Below, piece after piece: positions 9,948 to 19,329 of a stretch of 21,330 bases of DNA. The stretch covers positions 1-21,330 of IMG/VR virus record IMGVR_UViG_3300004805_000044; one strand, written 5' to 3'. The first letter of the stretch is position 1. Each line of letters begins with the position of its first letter. The translations under genes and the position numbers were made by a program. A model generated the notes under the pieces. That model did not search any database. It saw only the letters and a program-made list of their open reading frames with translations, and was not told where the DNA came from. The stretch is from a virus.

Positions 9948-9985
9948 TTTATTATATTATATTTTTTATTATTAGGTCTTTTATA

Positions 9986-10885
9986 TTATTTAACTATATT
10001 CTTTAAATCCGACGTATGATCAATGTTTGTGCGTTTTATTCTCATTTCAAATAATTTCTTATCAACACTATCTCTAATTTCATATAGATCATATTGAGCG
10101 AAAATATTTCCATCATCATCATAGAGAGAATAAATACCCGAATCTATATTTTTACTTTGATTTCCATATAATGCAACTGCTAGACTTTCGATATCATAAT
10201 TTACCATTTCCACTTCAATTATTTGTGGTGAAAAATTGGTATTGGTTATAATTACATTCTGACCAATCTTTCCGATATATGGTGTTGATGTTGGTTTAAA
10301 GCTTGGTGCCGCATTTGGGGTGACTGTACAAAATAATTTTGACCCATTACTATAATAGATATATTTTACTGCTTTCTGTGAGGAATTAGCGGTTTGTACA
10401 TTTGTTGGTTCTGATAGAAATGAAGATGTTACAATTCTATATAAATTCGGAATTTTAGTACCATCATTATTAAGATATTCAATTCTATATCCATCCAGGC
10501 CATTATTTACAAATTTATTAATAAAATTAACTGGTGCCGTACTAACATCGAAGACTAAACCTTTTATATCAGGGAAAGTCGCCAATTCAGCACAATCATT
10601 AATGGGTATTCTTATTTGTGTAGGTCTAATATATACTGTATAAAACCCTTTTATAGCAAATATTGTTTTAGGTAACGTTAAATTATATAACCCACCTAAT
10701 ATTTCTAGATCTGTTCCACCTAATGCCGTTGTGCTCATTACTGGCTTGATGGCATCCACACCGTTTAATTTAGTGACAGTTTGTGTTTCTGTCGAATTTC
10801 TTGTTTTTGAATATAGAACAATAACTTCTATATCACTTGGATCGACATCTGCCGCCCTTTTTACTCCAAATTGACCTATTGACAT
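9986..10885 (-). CDS. Putative baseplate/tail structural protein, 299 aa, unknown family
   Basis: Family not recognised. The protein is soluble-looking, beta-rich and Asn/Ile-rich, with no signal peptide or membrane segment. Features seen: an N-terminal MSIGQFGVKRA segment, a proline-centred segment (FYTVYIRPTQIRIPIND, about residues 82-98), and a C-terminal part with DDDGNIFAQYDLYEIRDS followed by a basic tail. It begins 3 nt after the stop of the 218-aa gene and ends 38 nt before the giant wedge-like gene, so it is made with the baseplate set. A role as a small wedge or fibre-connector protein is inferred from position only. The start is ATG at 10885, directly after ATATAAATA; no ribosome-binding sequence is visible. 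Confidence 0.75.
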   Translation of the reverse strand: MSIGQFGVKRAADVDPSDIEVIVLYSKTRNSTETQTVTKLNGVDAIKPVMSTTALGGTDLEILGGLYNLTLPKTIFAIKGFYTVYIRPTQIRIPINDCAELATFPDIKGLVFDVSTAPVNFINKFVNNGLDGYRIEYLNNDGTKIPNLYRIVTSSFLSEPTNVQTANSSQKAVKYIYYSNGSKLFCTVTPNAAPSFKPTSTPYIGKIGQNVIITNTNFSPQIIEVEMVNYDIESLAVALYGNQSKNIDSGIYSLYDDDGNIFAQYDLYEIRDSVDKKLFEMRIKRTNIDHTSDLKNIVK

Positions 10886-10888
10886 TAT

Positions 10889-11545
10889 TTATATGTTTTT
10901 AAAATTATAACCTTTTTTATTTATTTTATAAAATCCGAGACCTATCTTAGTTAATTCGTTAATGTCTCTGACATTCTTTAGTCTTTTTATCTTTTCGAAT
11001 GCACTATTTAAACCTCTATCTATAAATACTTCACTTACGATTTTTGGTTCTTCAACAATACCTTCAAAATATACAACATAAGGTAGATTCGCTTCGTCTA
11101 TATTTGTTTTTTTATAAGTAAATATACTCATTCCATTATCTAAATCAATGTATTTTATTGGATTTTGTGTGTCCAAATATAGAACATACTCATTACCAAT
11201 ACCATCCAATGTTTCTTTTAATATCATAGCCGAACTATTCAAGCCAGGTAAATCAAATTTTATCATTGTTCTATTTTCACTAAACAGACTTACAGATGTT
11301 TTATCTGCGTATTTTATAATCAAATCAAACTTTGAGTCTGTGGTACCTGTAACAAAAATACCATGTTTAAAATGTTCAATAATTTGATCATATGTTGACA
11401 CGTTTAGGTCAGAATTATTTACTATTGCTTCAATTGCAACTATTGTTGGATCATAAGTTGCATCGATACAAGACCCAGGTATTATAGTATTACTTTCTAA
11501 TAGTATTGGTATCACCAAATCAGATGAGGCTATTTTTACTTCCAT
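10889..11545 (-). CDS. Putative structural protein, 218 aa, unknown family
   Basis: No family assigned with confidence. The first two thirds are beta-rich with short acidic loops. The C-terminal ~50 residues (SEVFIDRGLNSAFEKIKRL, then INELTKIGLGFYKI) read like a helical cap with a conserved 'F.dRG....E...RL' pattern that I associate with small virion proteins of large phages; this is a memory-based resemblance, not a search result. The first 26 nt of the gene overlap the end of the 655-aa gene in another frame, so its translation is probably coupled to that gene. It is followed after 3 nt by the 299-aa gene. The position inside the baseplate operon suggests a minor baseplate or tail role. Confidence 0.75.
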   Translation of the reverse strand: MEVKIASSDLVIPILLESNTIIPGSCIDATYDPTIVAIEAIVNNSDLNVSTYDQIIEHFKHGIFVTGTTDSKFDLIIKYADKTSVSLFSENRTMIKFDLPGLNSSAMILKETLDGIGNEYVLYLDTQNPIKYIDLDNGMSIFTYKKTNIDEANLPYVVYFEGIVEEPKIVSEVFIDRGLNSAFEKIKRLKNVRDINELTKIGLGFYKINKKGYNFKNI

Positions 11546-13487
11546 TTGTCTTTATATTTCTATTTACAACATTATTTTTTATATGGACACCACAATTAAT
11601 TGGGATTATAACATCTTTCACATCATTATTATCGTTTGTAATTGACATAACAGCGTTTCCTTTCATATATAATTGTGAAATTCCCCAGAGACGTGCAATT
11701 ACATTTACACCAATATATAAATCTAAATTTAAACTCATAACTTCATTTGGTGTAAAGTATACATCATCCCCACAACGACAACTTAATACTGACTCAATAA
11801 GATAACTCCTAGGCTCATATAATAACACCTGCGATGGTAGACCAAGATCAATGCCAATATTTTCGGGTGTGAGATATTTATTCTGAATAGTTGTGTTTAA
11901 AAAATCAATTTTAACATTGTTTATAAAAGTCTCCAAATATTTTGCTGAAACTGCATCAAAAAAACGATTATAGATTGAAATATCGCTAAATGTTGATTTC
12001 TCCTTAAAATAACTTTTTAATACATTTTGTTGATTTAAAATTTCAGATGGCACCACACCCACGATAGATACGAGAGCTTCAGACGTTTTATATTTAACCT
12101 TATCATTATATAGTGATTGATTATGACTATAAAATACATTATTATAAGTATTAAATTCAGTAGAGAATTCAACATCTTTTAAAAATAGTCTTCTAATCTT
12201 CCAGTTTACAGTATCAATATTTTTAGCCGTAAATGTCATAATTTCTTGATGCATGCCAAAACCATTACCATTAAATAAAGGAATCTGAAATTGTGAAATT
12301 TCTTTTGATTCTAAATTTATAAAACTCTCAGCTTTTTCTACACTAAATTTAATTGGGTTATCGGTTGCCGATTTTAAGACTACAATTTTTTCAACATAAT
12401 CAATCGGTGTCGCATTTATTACTGGATTCTTTACCCAAAATTCATCAAAAAATACTTGATACAAATCAAACGAACTTCTTTCATGATCATACTCATTGGT
12501 AGTTGTGTTATACTCGTATATTTTGTAAGATTTTTCAACGGTATTCATTTTATATTTTAAGTACCTATTTTCTTGTTTAAAGTTATTCAAATCCAAAAAC
12601 CACTTTTTTGCAGTTTCTTGTTCTGATGATGGAACTAATTGTATTTTATTTGAGTTCAGTGCATCCCAAAAAGATATTTTCACATAAAGTTCAGTATTAG
12701 GATAATCTTTTAAAAATAAGAAAGCGTAGCCTTCGAAACCTTCGGATAATTCAAACGCTGGTCTTTCTGTTATTACTGAATTCCCATTAATAAATTCGAA
12801 TAAATTTGTATCTTTATTAACAAAAACTGGTATTGAAAACAGTCTGATTTGTGATTCAGCTAACGGTGAATCAAAAAATTCAAAAAGTAAAAATGAATAA
12901 TAAAAATATGGTTTATCTTTAAATAACAAACTTTCATTTATCCACAAATCTTTTTTATCCCAGAACGGAATAACAAAAGAATTGTAGAAAATTGGCAAAC
13001 CATTTACTTGGGGTCTTAAATATGACATGGACGCAACAGGATTACTAACAACATAAGGTTTATTCGATAACTGGTCAAATCTACTCATACCAACTTCCCC
13101 CCTTAATTCGGGTTCGAGTATCCCCGAAGGTTGTCTAATTTGAAAAGGGTCTCCGAAAGATTTTTGTGCTACAACACCAGTTTCATCTATTAAACCAAAA
13201 GCCTCTTTTGTTTTAGTAATATGTGAAATAAATGCACTTTCTGTGTAACCCGTTACTTCATTTAATTCATTATCTTTGAAGTGTCTTAAAAAAAATACAT
13301 TAAAATTAATTTTACTATAAGTTGGTTGATATTCTACTACTTCAGAATCAACAACGCCATTAATTGCCAGAGTTTTACCTAAATCTAATAATTTACTATT
13401 ATAAAAATCCCTATCTGAAGAATAATCTTCGGATGTTATACCCAAATTAAATTTAGTGTTGTTTGTCGGTATAGTAGACTTTAGCAT
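11520..13487 (-). CDS. Putative baseplate-associated structural protein, 655 aa, unknown family
   Basis: Not recognised at family level. The sequence is rich in Phe/Tyr and Asn/Lys, mostly beta with few long helices, and has no signal peptide or membrane span. Visible marks: a GDPF motif at residues 112-115 followed by a Pro/Gly/Glu-rich loop (QPSGILEPELRGEVG), an aromatic block at ~190-206 (KPYFYYSFLLFEFF), and a C-terminal SCRCGDD segment (C570, C572) with another Cys at ~632. The paired cysteines could bind metal or be buried structurally. The gene starts inside the last codons of the 558-aa gene (ATGCTAA, 7-nt overlap) and its 3' end overlaps the 218-aa gene by 26 nt. By position it takes the slot of T4 gp8-gp11-type wedge proteins, but no homology to those is visible to me. 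Confidence 0.8.
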   Translation of the reverse strand: MLKSTIPTNNTKFNLGITSEDYSSDRDFYNSKLLDLGKTLAINGVVDSEVVEYQPTYSKINFNVFFLRHFKDNELNEVTGYTESAFISHITKTKEAFGLIDETGVVAQKSFGDPFQIRQPSGILEPELRGEVGMSRFDQLSNKPYVVSNPVASMSYLRPQVNGLPIFYNSFVIPFWDKKDLWINESLLFKDKPYFYYSFLLFEFFDSPLAESQIRLFSIPVFVNKDTNLFEFINGNSVITERPAFELSEGFEGYAFLFLKDYPNTELYVKISFWDALNSNKIQLVPSSEQETAKKWFLDLNNFKQENRYLKYKMNTVEKSYKIYEYNTTTNEYDHERSSFDLYQVFFDEFWVKNPVINATPIDYVEKIVVLKSATDNPIKFSVEKAESFINLESKEISQFQIPLFNGNGFGMHQEIMTFTAKNIDTVNWKIRRLFLKDVEFSTEFNTYNNVFYSHNQSLYNDKVKYKTSEALVSIVGVVPSEILNQQNVLKSYFKEKSTFSDISIYNRFFDAVSAKYLETFINNVKIDFLNTTIQNKYLTPENIGIDLGLPSQVLLYEPRSYLIESVLSCRCGDDVYFTPNEVMSLNLDLYIGVNVIARLWGISQLYMKGNAVMSITNDNNDVKDVIIPINCGVHIKNNVVNRNIKTNGSKNSLI

Positions 13488-15157
13488 TTTGTTTGTGTAT
13501 ATTTAGCATATGGTTTAGTCTCTTCAGCGTTGGCATTATCCAGACCATTATCTTTATTATTTTCCATCAATTGATTTCCATTAGTAATATCATTTTGATT
13601 CAACATATATTTTTTTGTGTTCCAAGATTCAGTTTTTACAAAAAAATTAATATCACTATACACATAAAAAGATCCATTCATGAAAGGTAAATCAACACCA
13701 TTTCCATTTTCATCCATAATACCCACATCAAAAATATCTCTCCATATAAATTTTTCACTTTGTTTACTATATATCGCATAATCTGGAATACTATATGTTG
13801 TATCACTATCCTCTATATATGGTGATTCGTGTTTTATTTTAACTTTATAAAATGGTTGATATGAAAATATAATATCTTTATGTAAAAATCTATGTTGTAT
13901 TTTAGTTATCTCAACCTCTGTCAATGCTTCTGTTGTATTTTCACACAATGAATGGTAAAAAACATCCCCAACAGCAATCCGTCTTGATGGTTTATTTTTA
14001 TTGTCTGTTATTTTTTCTAATCCGTCATTTTCGGCTAATTTATTAATATAATTTTCAAAATATGATTCTGTATTGCTGAATATTGTATTATCTTTAGTAC
14101 CAATCTTGATAATACCAATATAGATATCTGTCAGAGGAATACCTTTGTTGTTAACTAACCCTGTTATTTCAAGATCTTCATCAAAAATAAAATTCTTTAT
14201 TTTTTGTTCAAAATTATTAATCGAAAATGCCGAATCTGAAAAATCGTCAATGATACCAATTACTTCAAGAGTTTTTATATAATATTCAAGTTTTTCTTTT
14301 TCAATAACTTTTGATACATAAAATTCAGGATTATTGATCAGCTTTTGTCTTGACCTTGTTCTACTAAAATTGGGTGATGGATTCTCTTCATATATTAAAC
14401 CATTTATTAATATCTGATTATTTTTAATATCAGTAGCAGTTTTTTCAATCTTATAGTCAACTATTTTATTAAGATCCGTTGTATTATTTTTAGTTGATGG
14501 TGCGGTACTTGTGTTCACATGCATAATGTATGCTGGAGCATTTATATAAACTTTATCCCCAACTACATTTAAAATATCATATATTTTATTTTCCCAATCT
14601 TTTTTATTAACTCCCTCAACATATGCTCTATCACCTTCAACAAAATTATGACCAAATGGGAAATATAAAACAAAACTACTTTCAACCGTAGGTGAATAAT
14701 ATAACCTTGCTGGTAAGCCTTTTATAAAATTTAACGTTAATTTATCCTCAATGGTACCATCACTTATATTTGTTATCAATTTATTACCTTTTTGGTATAT
14801 TATTTCATTGTTAGATGTAATACTTGTCGTTGGTATTCTCTTGGGTTGTAATATAACAATAGACCAATTATCAGTGTTCATGTCAAATATATCTTTTCGG
14901 ATATTAACTTTAGAGTTATCTATAATTGTGTTTCTATAAACATCAAAATTAATGATTGGGTTAATTTTACCATATATTCTTATCTTTGAACAATTCTGTT
15001 TTTCAAAATCATATTGGTCTTGTTGATTAACATCCATAAATAAATTATATTCATACCTAATCTTATTTGGGGAAGAGAACATAATTCTTGTTGATAGATC
15101 AGTCTGTGAAGATCCAGCAATTTTTTTTTCACCTAATATTTCAACTATATCACTCAT
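13481..15157 (-). CDS. Putative baseplate/tail structural protein, 558 aa
   Basis: Unknown family, clearly coding. Segments worth noting: FPFGHNFVEGDRAYVEGV (residues ~166-183), which looks like a beta-barrel or ligand-loop of the 'HN...GD.v.i.G' type common in phage structural proteins; EITGLVNNKGIPLTDIYIGI (~330-349), which has the shape of the first strands of a carboxypeptidase-regulatory-like beta-sandwich; and WRDIFDVGIMDENGNG with PFMNGSFYVYSDINFF (~472-506), a 'G.gv..PF.NG..Y....I.F' pattern I associate with tail proteins of large phages. The C-terminal ~30 residues are Asn/Lys/Glu-rich and probably disordered, ending in Cys. The start ATG overlaps the TGA of the preceding gene (ATGA, 4 nt), a classic coupling junction. 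Its role is inferred from the operon. Confidence 0.8.
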   Translation of the reverse strand: MSDIVEILGEKKIAGSSQTDLSTRIMFSSPNKIRYEYNLFMDVNQQDQYDFEKQNCSKIRIYGKINPIINFDVYRNTIIDNSKVNIRKDIFDMNTDNWSIVILQPKRIPTTSITSNNEIIYQKGNKLITNISDGTIEDKLTLNFIKGLPARLYYSPTVESSFVLYFPFGHNFVEGDRAYVEGVNKKDWENKIYDILNVVGDKVYINAPAYIMHVNTSTAPSTKNNTTDLNKIVDYKIEKTATDIKNNQILINGLIYEENPSPNFSRTRSRQKLINNPEFYVSKVIEKEKLEYYIKTLEVIGIIDDFSDSAFSINNFEQKIKNFIFDEDLEITGLVNNKGIPLTDIYIGIIKIGTKDNTIFSNTESYFENYINKLAENDGLEKITDNKNKPSRRIAVGDVFYHSLCENTTEALTEVEITKIQHRFLHKDIIFSYQPFYKVKIKHESPYIEDSDTTYSIPDYAIYSKQSEKFIWRDIFDVGIMDENGNGVDLPFMNGSFYVYSDINFFVKTESWNTKKYMLNQNDITNGNQLMENNKDNGLDNANAEETKPYAKYTQTKC

Positions 15158-17508
15158 TTTATAAAATAATTAGTACTGATGTCATATAAGGCATTTGAAC
15201 CTTTCCAAAGACCAAAATAATAATATTTACCATTATATGCATTATTATCAATGACCACTGTCGGTGTAACAATATTACCAGTGGTTTGTATTAAATCAAT
15301 TTGTTTTTTATTTTCAACGTGTATTTTACTAGTGTCAATCGTAAGATTAATGGTTGTTGGTGTAATATTCCCAACAATACCACCTTTATTGTAGGAAGAA
15401 TATACTTCATCTTTTATAAGATTAGGCAAATCGTCGCTAATATCTACTATTGAAATTTCCATTAAAGGTATTTTACTTTGACCTTCTCTGCAATTAATAA
15501 ATAACCCAAATGTATAGTTAGGCGAAACGGCTTGATTGTAAGCCTTCTGGACGTTGAATGCATTTGCATTGGACACTTTACTCTTTGCCGTCTCAACTGC
15601 GAACAGCGACGCTCTAAATGCGTTTAGAGAGTTATCACCATAATTCCATGTTTCGTGTTTACCAAATATATTTACTGCTGGTATGATTGTTACCATATTG
15701 TTTGTCGAATCGAATGTAAATGTTTGTGGTATCATAAAATCATCAGCGCTAAATATAGCTTCAAATACATCACCAGAATTTTCACCACCTTCTTTTTGAA
15801 CACCAAGACCAAAAAGATATTCACATAAATTAATATTTTCTTCGTATGTGAGACTTTTATCTATTGATGGAATACTCATAATGCTATTTGGTGTTCCAAA
15901 ATAATCTTTTTTCTCGTTCCCATTAATATAAATTCTCGGAAATAGTATCGATCCAATAATTTCTGGATCAGAGTCAGTCGGTAAATGGTCGGAAGAATAT
16001 GGAAAATTCCAAAAAGCACTCGCTTTATTTTGATTAAATTTGGGGAAGTATCTTATACTATTTCCTGGCATATTAACCCGATCTGATGAATGTTTATAGT
16101 GTTTTGTTTTTATTGTGTAAAATTTTCTTTTCCTATTTTTAATATCATATTCAAATAAACTACTTCCATTCCACCCACCAAGTTCAGGGTCACCATCAAT
16201 TGTTGAGGGAATTCTTGCGCCTGGTAGTAATCCGTTAATAAAACCTCCGAAAGCACTTCTTCTTCCATTAAATTTTTCATTTATATCATAAATTTCAAAA
16301 GAATAATAAGCTTTCGTTGGGACACCAATAGTCGTATCCTTTGTTGGGATTAAATCACCAAATTCATTAACAGTATAGTAGTCCATATACATAGGTAAGC
16401 TAACTCTAAATACACCACTATATCTTGATGCTTTAAATACGCCTAATCTAACCCTACTTCCTGTTGTTAAATTTCTATCTAATCGGTATACAACAACCTC
16501 TATCTCTTGAAAAGGGTATATATCGCCCGTACTTGTTTTTGTTACATCATCTTCAGCTATTATTTCGGGATCTTGTTTATTATTTGTGTATTTATATTCC
16601 AAATCAATACCAAATCCACCAGTCGGTGCATGCAAATATCCAAAAAATATTGCTGTTGGTGTGTAATTAAAGTTGATTTTAAAATCACACCTGGTTATTC
16701 CCACATCACAAAAATCATCGTCACCCCAAAATGGAGAAACCGTAATTTGTCTTGTCTCGTGAAATATGTTTGGCATATCATCTATATTAGTTACAACATC
16801 AACGTCATAATTATTATTTCCATGATAAATAAAACCAGGTACCCGATACGGATCAACTGATTCTTGTTGTGTTTGACCTGTATAAACAGATGAATTTATA
16901 AATTGCCTTAAATCTTCAACGCTTTTATTGAGAGTCTGTTGTTCAACCAAATCATTAGCTGTTAGATCAAATGATTTAGTATCAAGGACATCAAAATCCA
17001 TTATGATATCTTGTTGACCAACAGGAACACCAAAAATGATATAATCACCAGATTCGTTTGTGGTAGTTGTGTATTTGTAATATTTATCCATTATCTCAAG
17101 AGTCTGCGGATAATGAATAAAATCTGTTTCATCAGGAAAATTACCTATCGCCCTATGGCTCAAATTTTTTTTATTTCGTATTCTAGGAAATAGATTATAT
17201 CTAACACCATTTGGATAAGTATCATATACAGTTTCAAATGGATATAATTCTTTTATTTCTGGTCTATCCAGATCGTCAACTGTTATTGGTATGAATATAT
17301 TTACTTTAGCATTTTGTGCACCAAACCCACCATTTAACAAAACCCTTCCAGCGATGACACCAAAATCAGAACATTGTCTCGTGTACATATCAGAACTTGA
17401 TATCTTTAAAGTAAGAACTTCAAGATTGTCAAATTCTTGTTCAAGTTTTAAATGAATAGTTTTATCATCAGATGTTAAATCTATGGGTATCCTTATATTT
17501 CTTTCCAT
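15154..17508 (-). CDS. Baseplate structural protein with carboxypeptidase-regulatory-like domain, 784 aa
   Basis: The gene directly follows gp6 (TAATG, 1-nt overlap), the place where T4 carries gene 7. The N-terminal ~45 residues are a short beta region. Residues ~48-175 fit a CarboxypepD-reg/Cna-B-like sandwich: GVIAGRVLLNGGFGAQNAKV with strand NIFIPI, then TTNESGDYIIFGVPVGQQDI, the usual 'T..dG.Y.f..vp.G' ending. About 70 residues (DRPEIKELYPFETVYDTYPN and on) are inserted between the two halves. A D/W/C-rich stretch follows (FWGDDDFCDVGITRCDF, C267 and C274). The remainder is beta-rich with aromatic, Gly and Pro turns and a SGDVFEAIFSADD segment. No enzyme motif is seen. Such domains usually act as stable spacer or adhesive modules in virion proteins. 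Position implies a wedge or inner-baseplate part; homology to T4 gp7 is not evident. Confidence 0.85.
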   Translation of the reverse strand: MERNIRIPIDLTSDDKTIHLKLEQEFDNLEVLTLKISSSDMYTRQCSDFGVIAGRVLLNGGFGAQNAKVNIFIPITVDDLDRPEIKELYPFETVYDTYPNGVRYNLFPRIRNKKNLSHRAIGNFPDETDFIHYPQTLEIMDKYYKYTTTTNESGDYIIFGVPVGQQDIIMDFDVLDTKSFDLTANDLVEQQTLNKSVEDLRQFINSSVYTGQTQQESVDPYRVPGFIYHGNNNYDVDVVTNIDDMPNIFHETRQITVSPFWGDDDFCDVGITRCDFKINFNYTPTAIFFGYLHAPTGGFGIDLEYKYTNNKQDPEIIAEDDVTKTSTGDIYPFQEIEVVVYRLDRNLTTGSRVRLGVFKASRYSGVFRVSLPMYMDYYTVNEFGDLIPTKDTTIGVPTKAYYSFEIYDINEKFNGRRSAFGGFINGLLPGARIPSTIDGDPELGGWNGSSLFEYDIKNRKRKFYTIKTKHYKHSSDRVNMPGNSIRYFPKFNQNKASAFWNFPYSSDHLPTDSDPEIIGSILFPRIYINGNEKKDYFGTPNSIMSIPSIDKSLTYEENINLCEYLFGLGVQKEGGENSGDVFEAIFSADDFMIPQTFTFDSTNNMVTIIPAVNIFGKHETWNYGDNSLNAFRASLFAVETAKSKVSNANAFNVQKAYNQAVSPNYTFGLFINCREGQSKIPLMEISIVDISDDLPNLIKDEVYSSYNKGGIVGNITPTTINLTIDTSKIHVENKKQIDLIQTTGNIVTPTVVIDNNAYNGKYYYFGLWKGSNALYDISTNYFIK

Positions 17509-19325
17509 TAGAATCCAGTCGTGTTTTGTGTCACTGGTATAACAAGAATATCCTTTTCTGGATATTTTATTTGTAGAATCTGCTCGCCAGTTGCTTTTAT
17601 TGTTCCATCACTAATGTCAATTTCATTTGTAACAACATTAAGTAATGAATTTACATCCATACTAGTACTAGAATAATCACCACCAAATTTATTATATGCT
17701 TTAATATAATTTATATTAAGAAGACCATTTATTTGAGATATATTTTTAATAATAATTCCTATCAGTATACTTGTTCCAATATCCATCGTCTGTTTCGAAA
17801 TTAACGATGTTATTACAGAAACAATCGATGATGTTACACTAATCTGACTACCGTCTTCAGTTAAAACAGATATTTCAAAACCAATATTAATAACTTGAGC
17901 TGGTTTAACATAAACATAATCATTTAATGCTCTATATCTTGATAGGTAATTGGCAACATTTTGCATTACCACTGAAGTAACCTGATCACTAATATTACCA
18001 TCCGTGTCGGTTGAAAGTAAATTAATATTAATTATATTCTTAACTTGACTTGCACGTGCTTTTGTTGGTACACCGAATTTAGCTGGCATTCCAAGTAATA
18101 CTGCTTTGTAATCATTTAATGTTATCGCTCTATATTGTGCTGCAAAATTATACGAAATGTAATATCTGAGTTCATCAATTGATGGTGCATCACCACCACC
18201 AATTGCGGGTGTTGTATTTGATACGATTAGTGAACCTAATACTATTGCATTTAATTTGGGGTCGGGACCGTTTATTTTGGATGAAAGTTGACCTACGGTT
18301 GTAATTGTACCAACGCCAACATTAGTATCTGCACCACCACCAACTCTATATTTAATATATAATGTTGTATTATTATAAGGTGCATAACCTAAACTATCAT
18401 TATTTAAAAAGCTTTTAAGATCAAACAAGCCAGCATCAGCAAAGTCATCAAGAATATCGAGCCCTTGGTTAATTTGTGATCCAAAAGTTATTACACAAAA
18501 ACCATTTGGTGTAAATTCTTTAATGAATCTTCGATCAACCTTAACATAAGAACCTGTATATACACCATTAACTGGTGTTGTGGTCTTGTCTTCAACAAAA
18601 ACACTATCCTCTATCAAAGCAGGAACGTCGTACCATTTATTTATATCTGAATTGAATTCTTGGTTTGTTGGTAATGTTTGGAATGTTGTACCATTTTTAT
18701 GAATAATCGATTCAATGCTCAACACATTATTTTCTGGTAATGTTATTTGATAAAAAGGTTTTGTGTTTGTTATAACTTGTGTGTATACTCTACTGGCGCC
18801 AGCAATTACTATTCCTGTTTTGGTGATCTTATAGGCACTAATCACATTATTAACATATATAGGAACTTTTGTTCTGTCCATATTACCAACCACATTATAA
18901 TTTGATGCAAAATCAATATCAAATAAAAGCTCAAAACTGTTGTTATCTGAAAGGAATTGGGAACCAGCATATAGAATTGGTAGGTATCTCTTGTCTTCGG
19001 CGTCACCAAGCACAGGTACCTGAATAGTTAACTGACAAACGGCAATACTGGCTGCTTTTCCTGGCAACTTCAAACCATATGTTTTCGCAATATTATACAA
19101 GGATTGTTTTTCCTGTGCATAATCCAGTACCGTTTCTTGTAGTGCTCTGTCAATATGAAAATGTAAGTTATCTGCGATAGCAGCATTAAGATCAATTAAG
19201 ACTGATAGAATGGATGCGTCATTATAATTTTGAATAATGTCTGGATAATATTGTCGAATTAAATTTATTTCTTCTTGTTTCAAAGAAGCAAAATCACGTT
19301 TAGAGTAATTTATAGTCTTGTTCAT
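17508..19325 (-). CDS. 6: Baseplate wedge protein, T4 gp6 / P2 gpJ family
   Basis: A 605-aa protein close in length to T4 gp6 (660 aa). The N-terminus (SKRDFASLKQEEINLIRQYY, then ASILSVLIDLNAAIADNLHF at 38-57) is the characteristic helical entry of gp6/baseplate J proteins. The stretch LDYAQEKQSLYNIAKTYGLK (68-87) follows. The central part carries beta strands, and residues ~376-428 hold the family signature GGDAPSIDELRYYISYNF, AAQYRAITLNDYKAVLLGMP and FGVPTKARA. In T4 two gp6 copies clamp gp7 and together form the inner ring around the hub; the same role is expected here. It starts 4 nt after gp25 and overlaps the next gene by 1 nt, the same 25-6 pairing seen across contractile injection systems (W-J in P2). 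The leader TTTAATAAAATG has no Shine-Dalgarno. Confidence 0.94.
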   Translation of the reverse strand: MNKTINYSKRDFASLKQEEINLIRQYYPDIIQNYNDASILSVLIDLNAAIADNLHFHIDRALQETVLDYAQEKQSLYNIAKTYGLKLPGKAASIAVCQLTIQVPVLGDAEDKRYLPILYAGSQFLSDNNSFELLFDIDFASNYNVVGNMDRTKVPIYVNNVISAYKITKTGIVIAGASRVYTQVITNTKPFYQITLPENNVLSIESIIHKNGTTFQTLPTNQEFNSDINKWYDVPALIEDSVFVEDKTTTPVNGVYTGSYVKVDRRFIKEFTPNGFCVITFGSQINQGLDILDDFADAGLFDLKSFLNNDSLGYAPYNNTTLYIKYRVGGGADTNVGVGTITTVGQLSSKINGPDPKLNAIVLGSLIVSNTTPAIGGGDAPSIDELRYYISYNFAAQYRAITLNDYKAVLLGMPAKFGVPTKARASQVKNIININLLSTDTDGNISDQVTSVVMQNVANYLSRYRALNDYVYVKPAQVINIGFEISVLTEDGSQISVTSSIVSVITSLISKQTMDIGTSILIGIIIKNISQINGLLNINYIKAYNKFGGDYSSTSMDVNSLLNVVTNEIDISDGTIKATGEQILQIKYPEKDILVIPVTQNTTGF

Positions 19326-19329
19326 TTTA

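Noticed and set aside
10886-10893. TATAAATA on the minus strand immediately before the 299-aa gene
   Set aside because: It abuts the ATG, so a transcript from it would begin at or inside the start codon, and it includes the stop codon of the preceding gene; coincidence is simpler.
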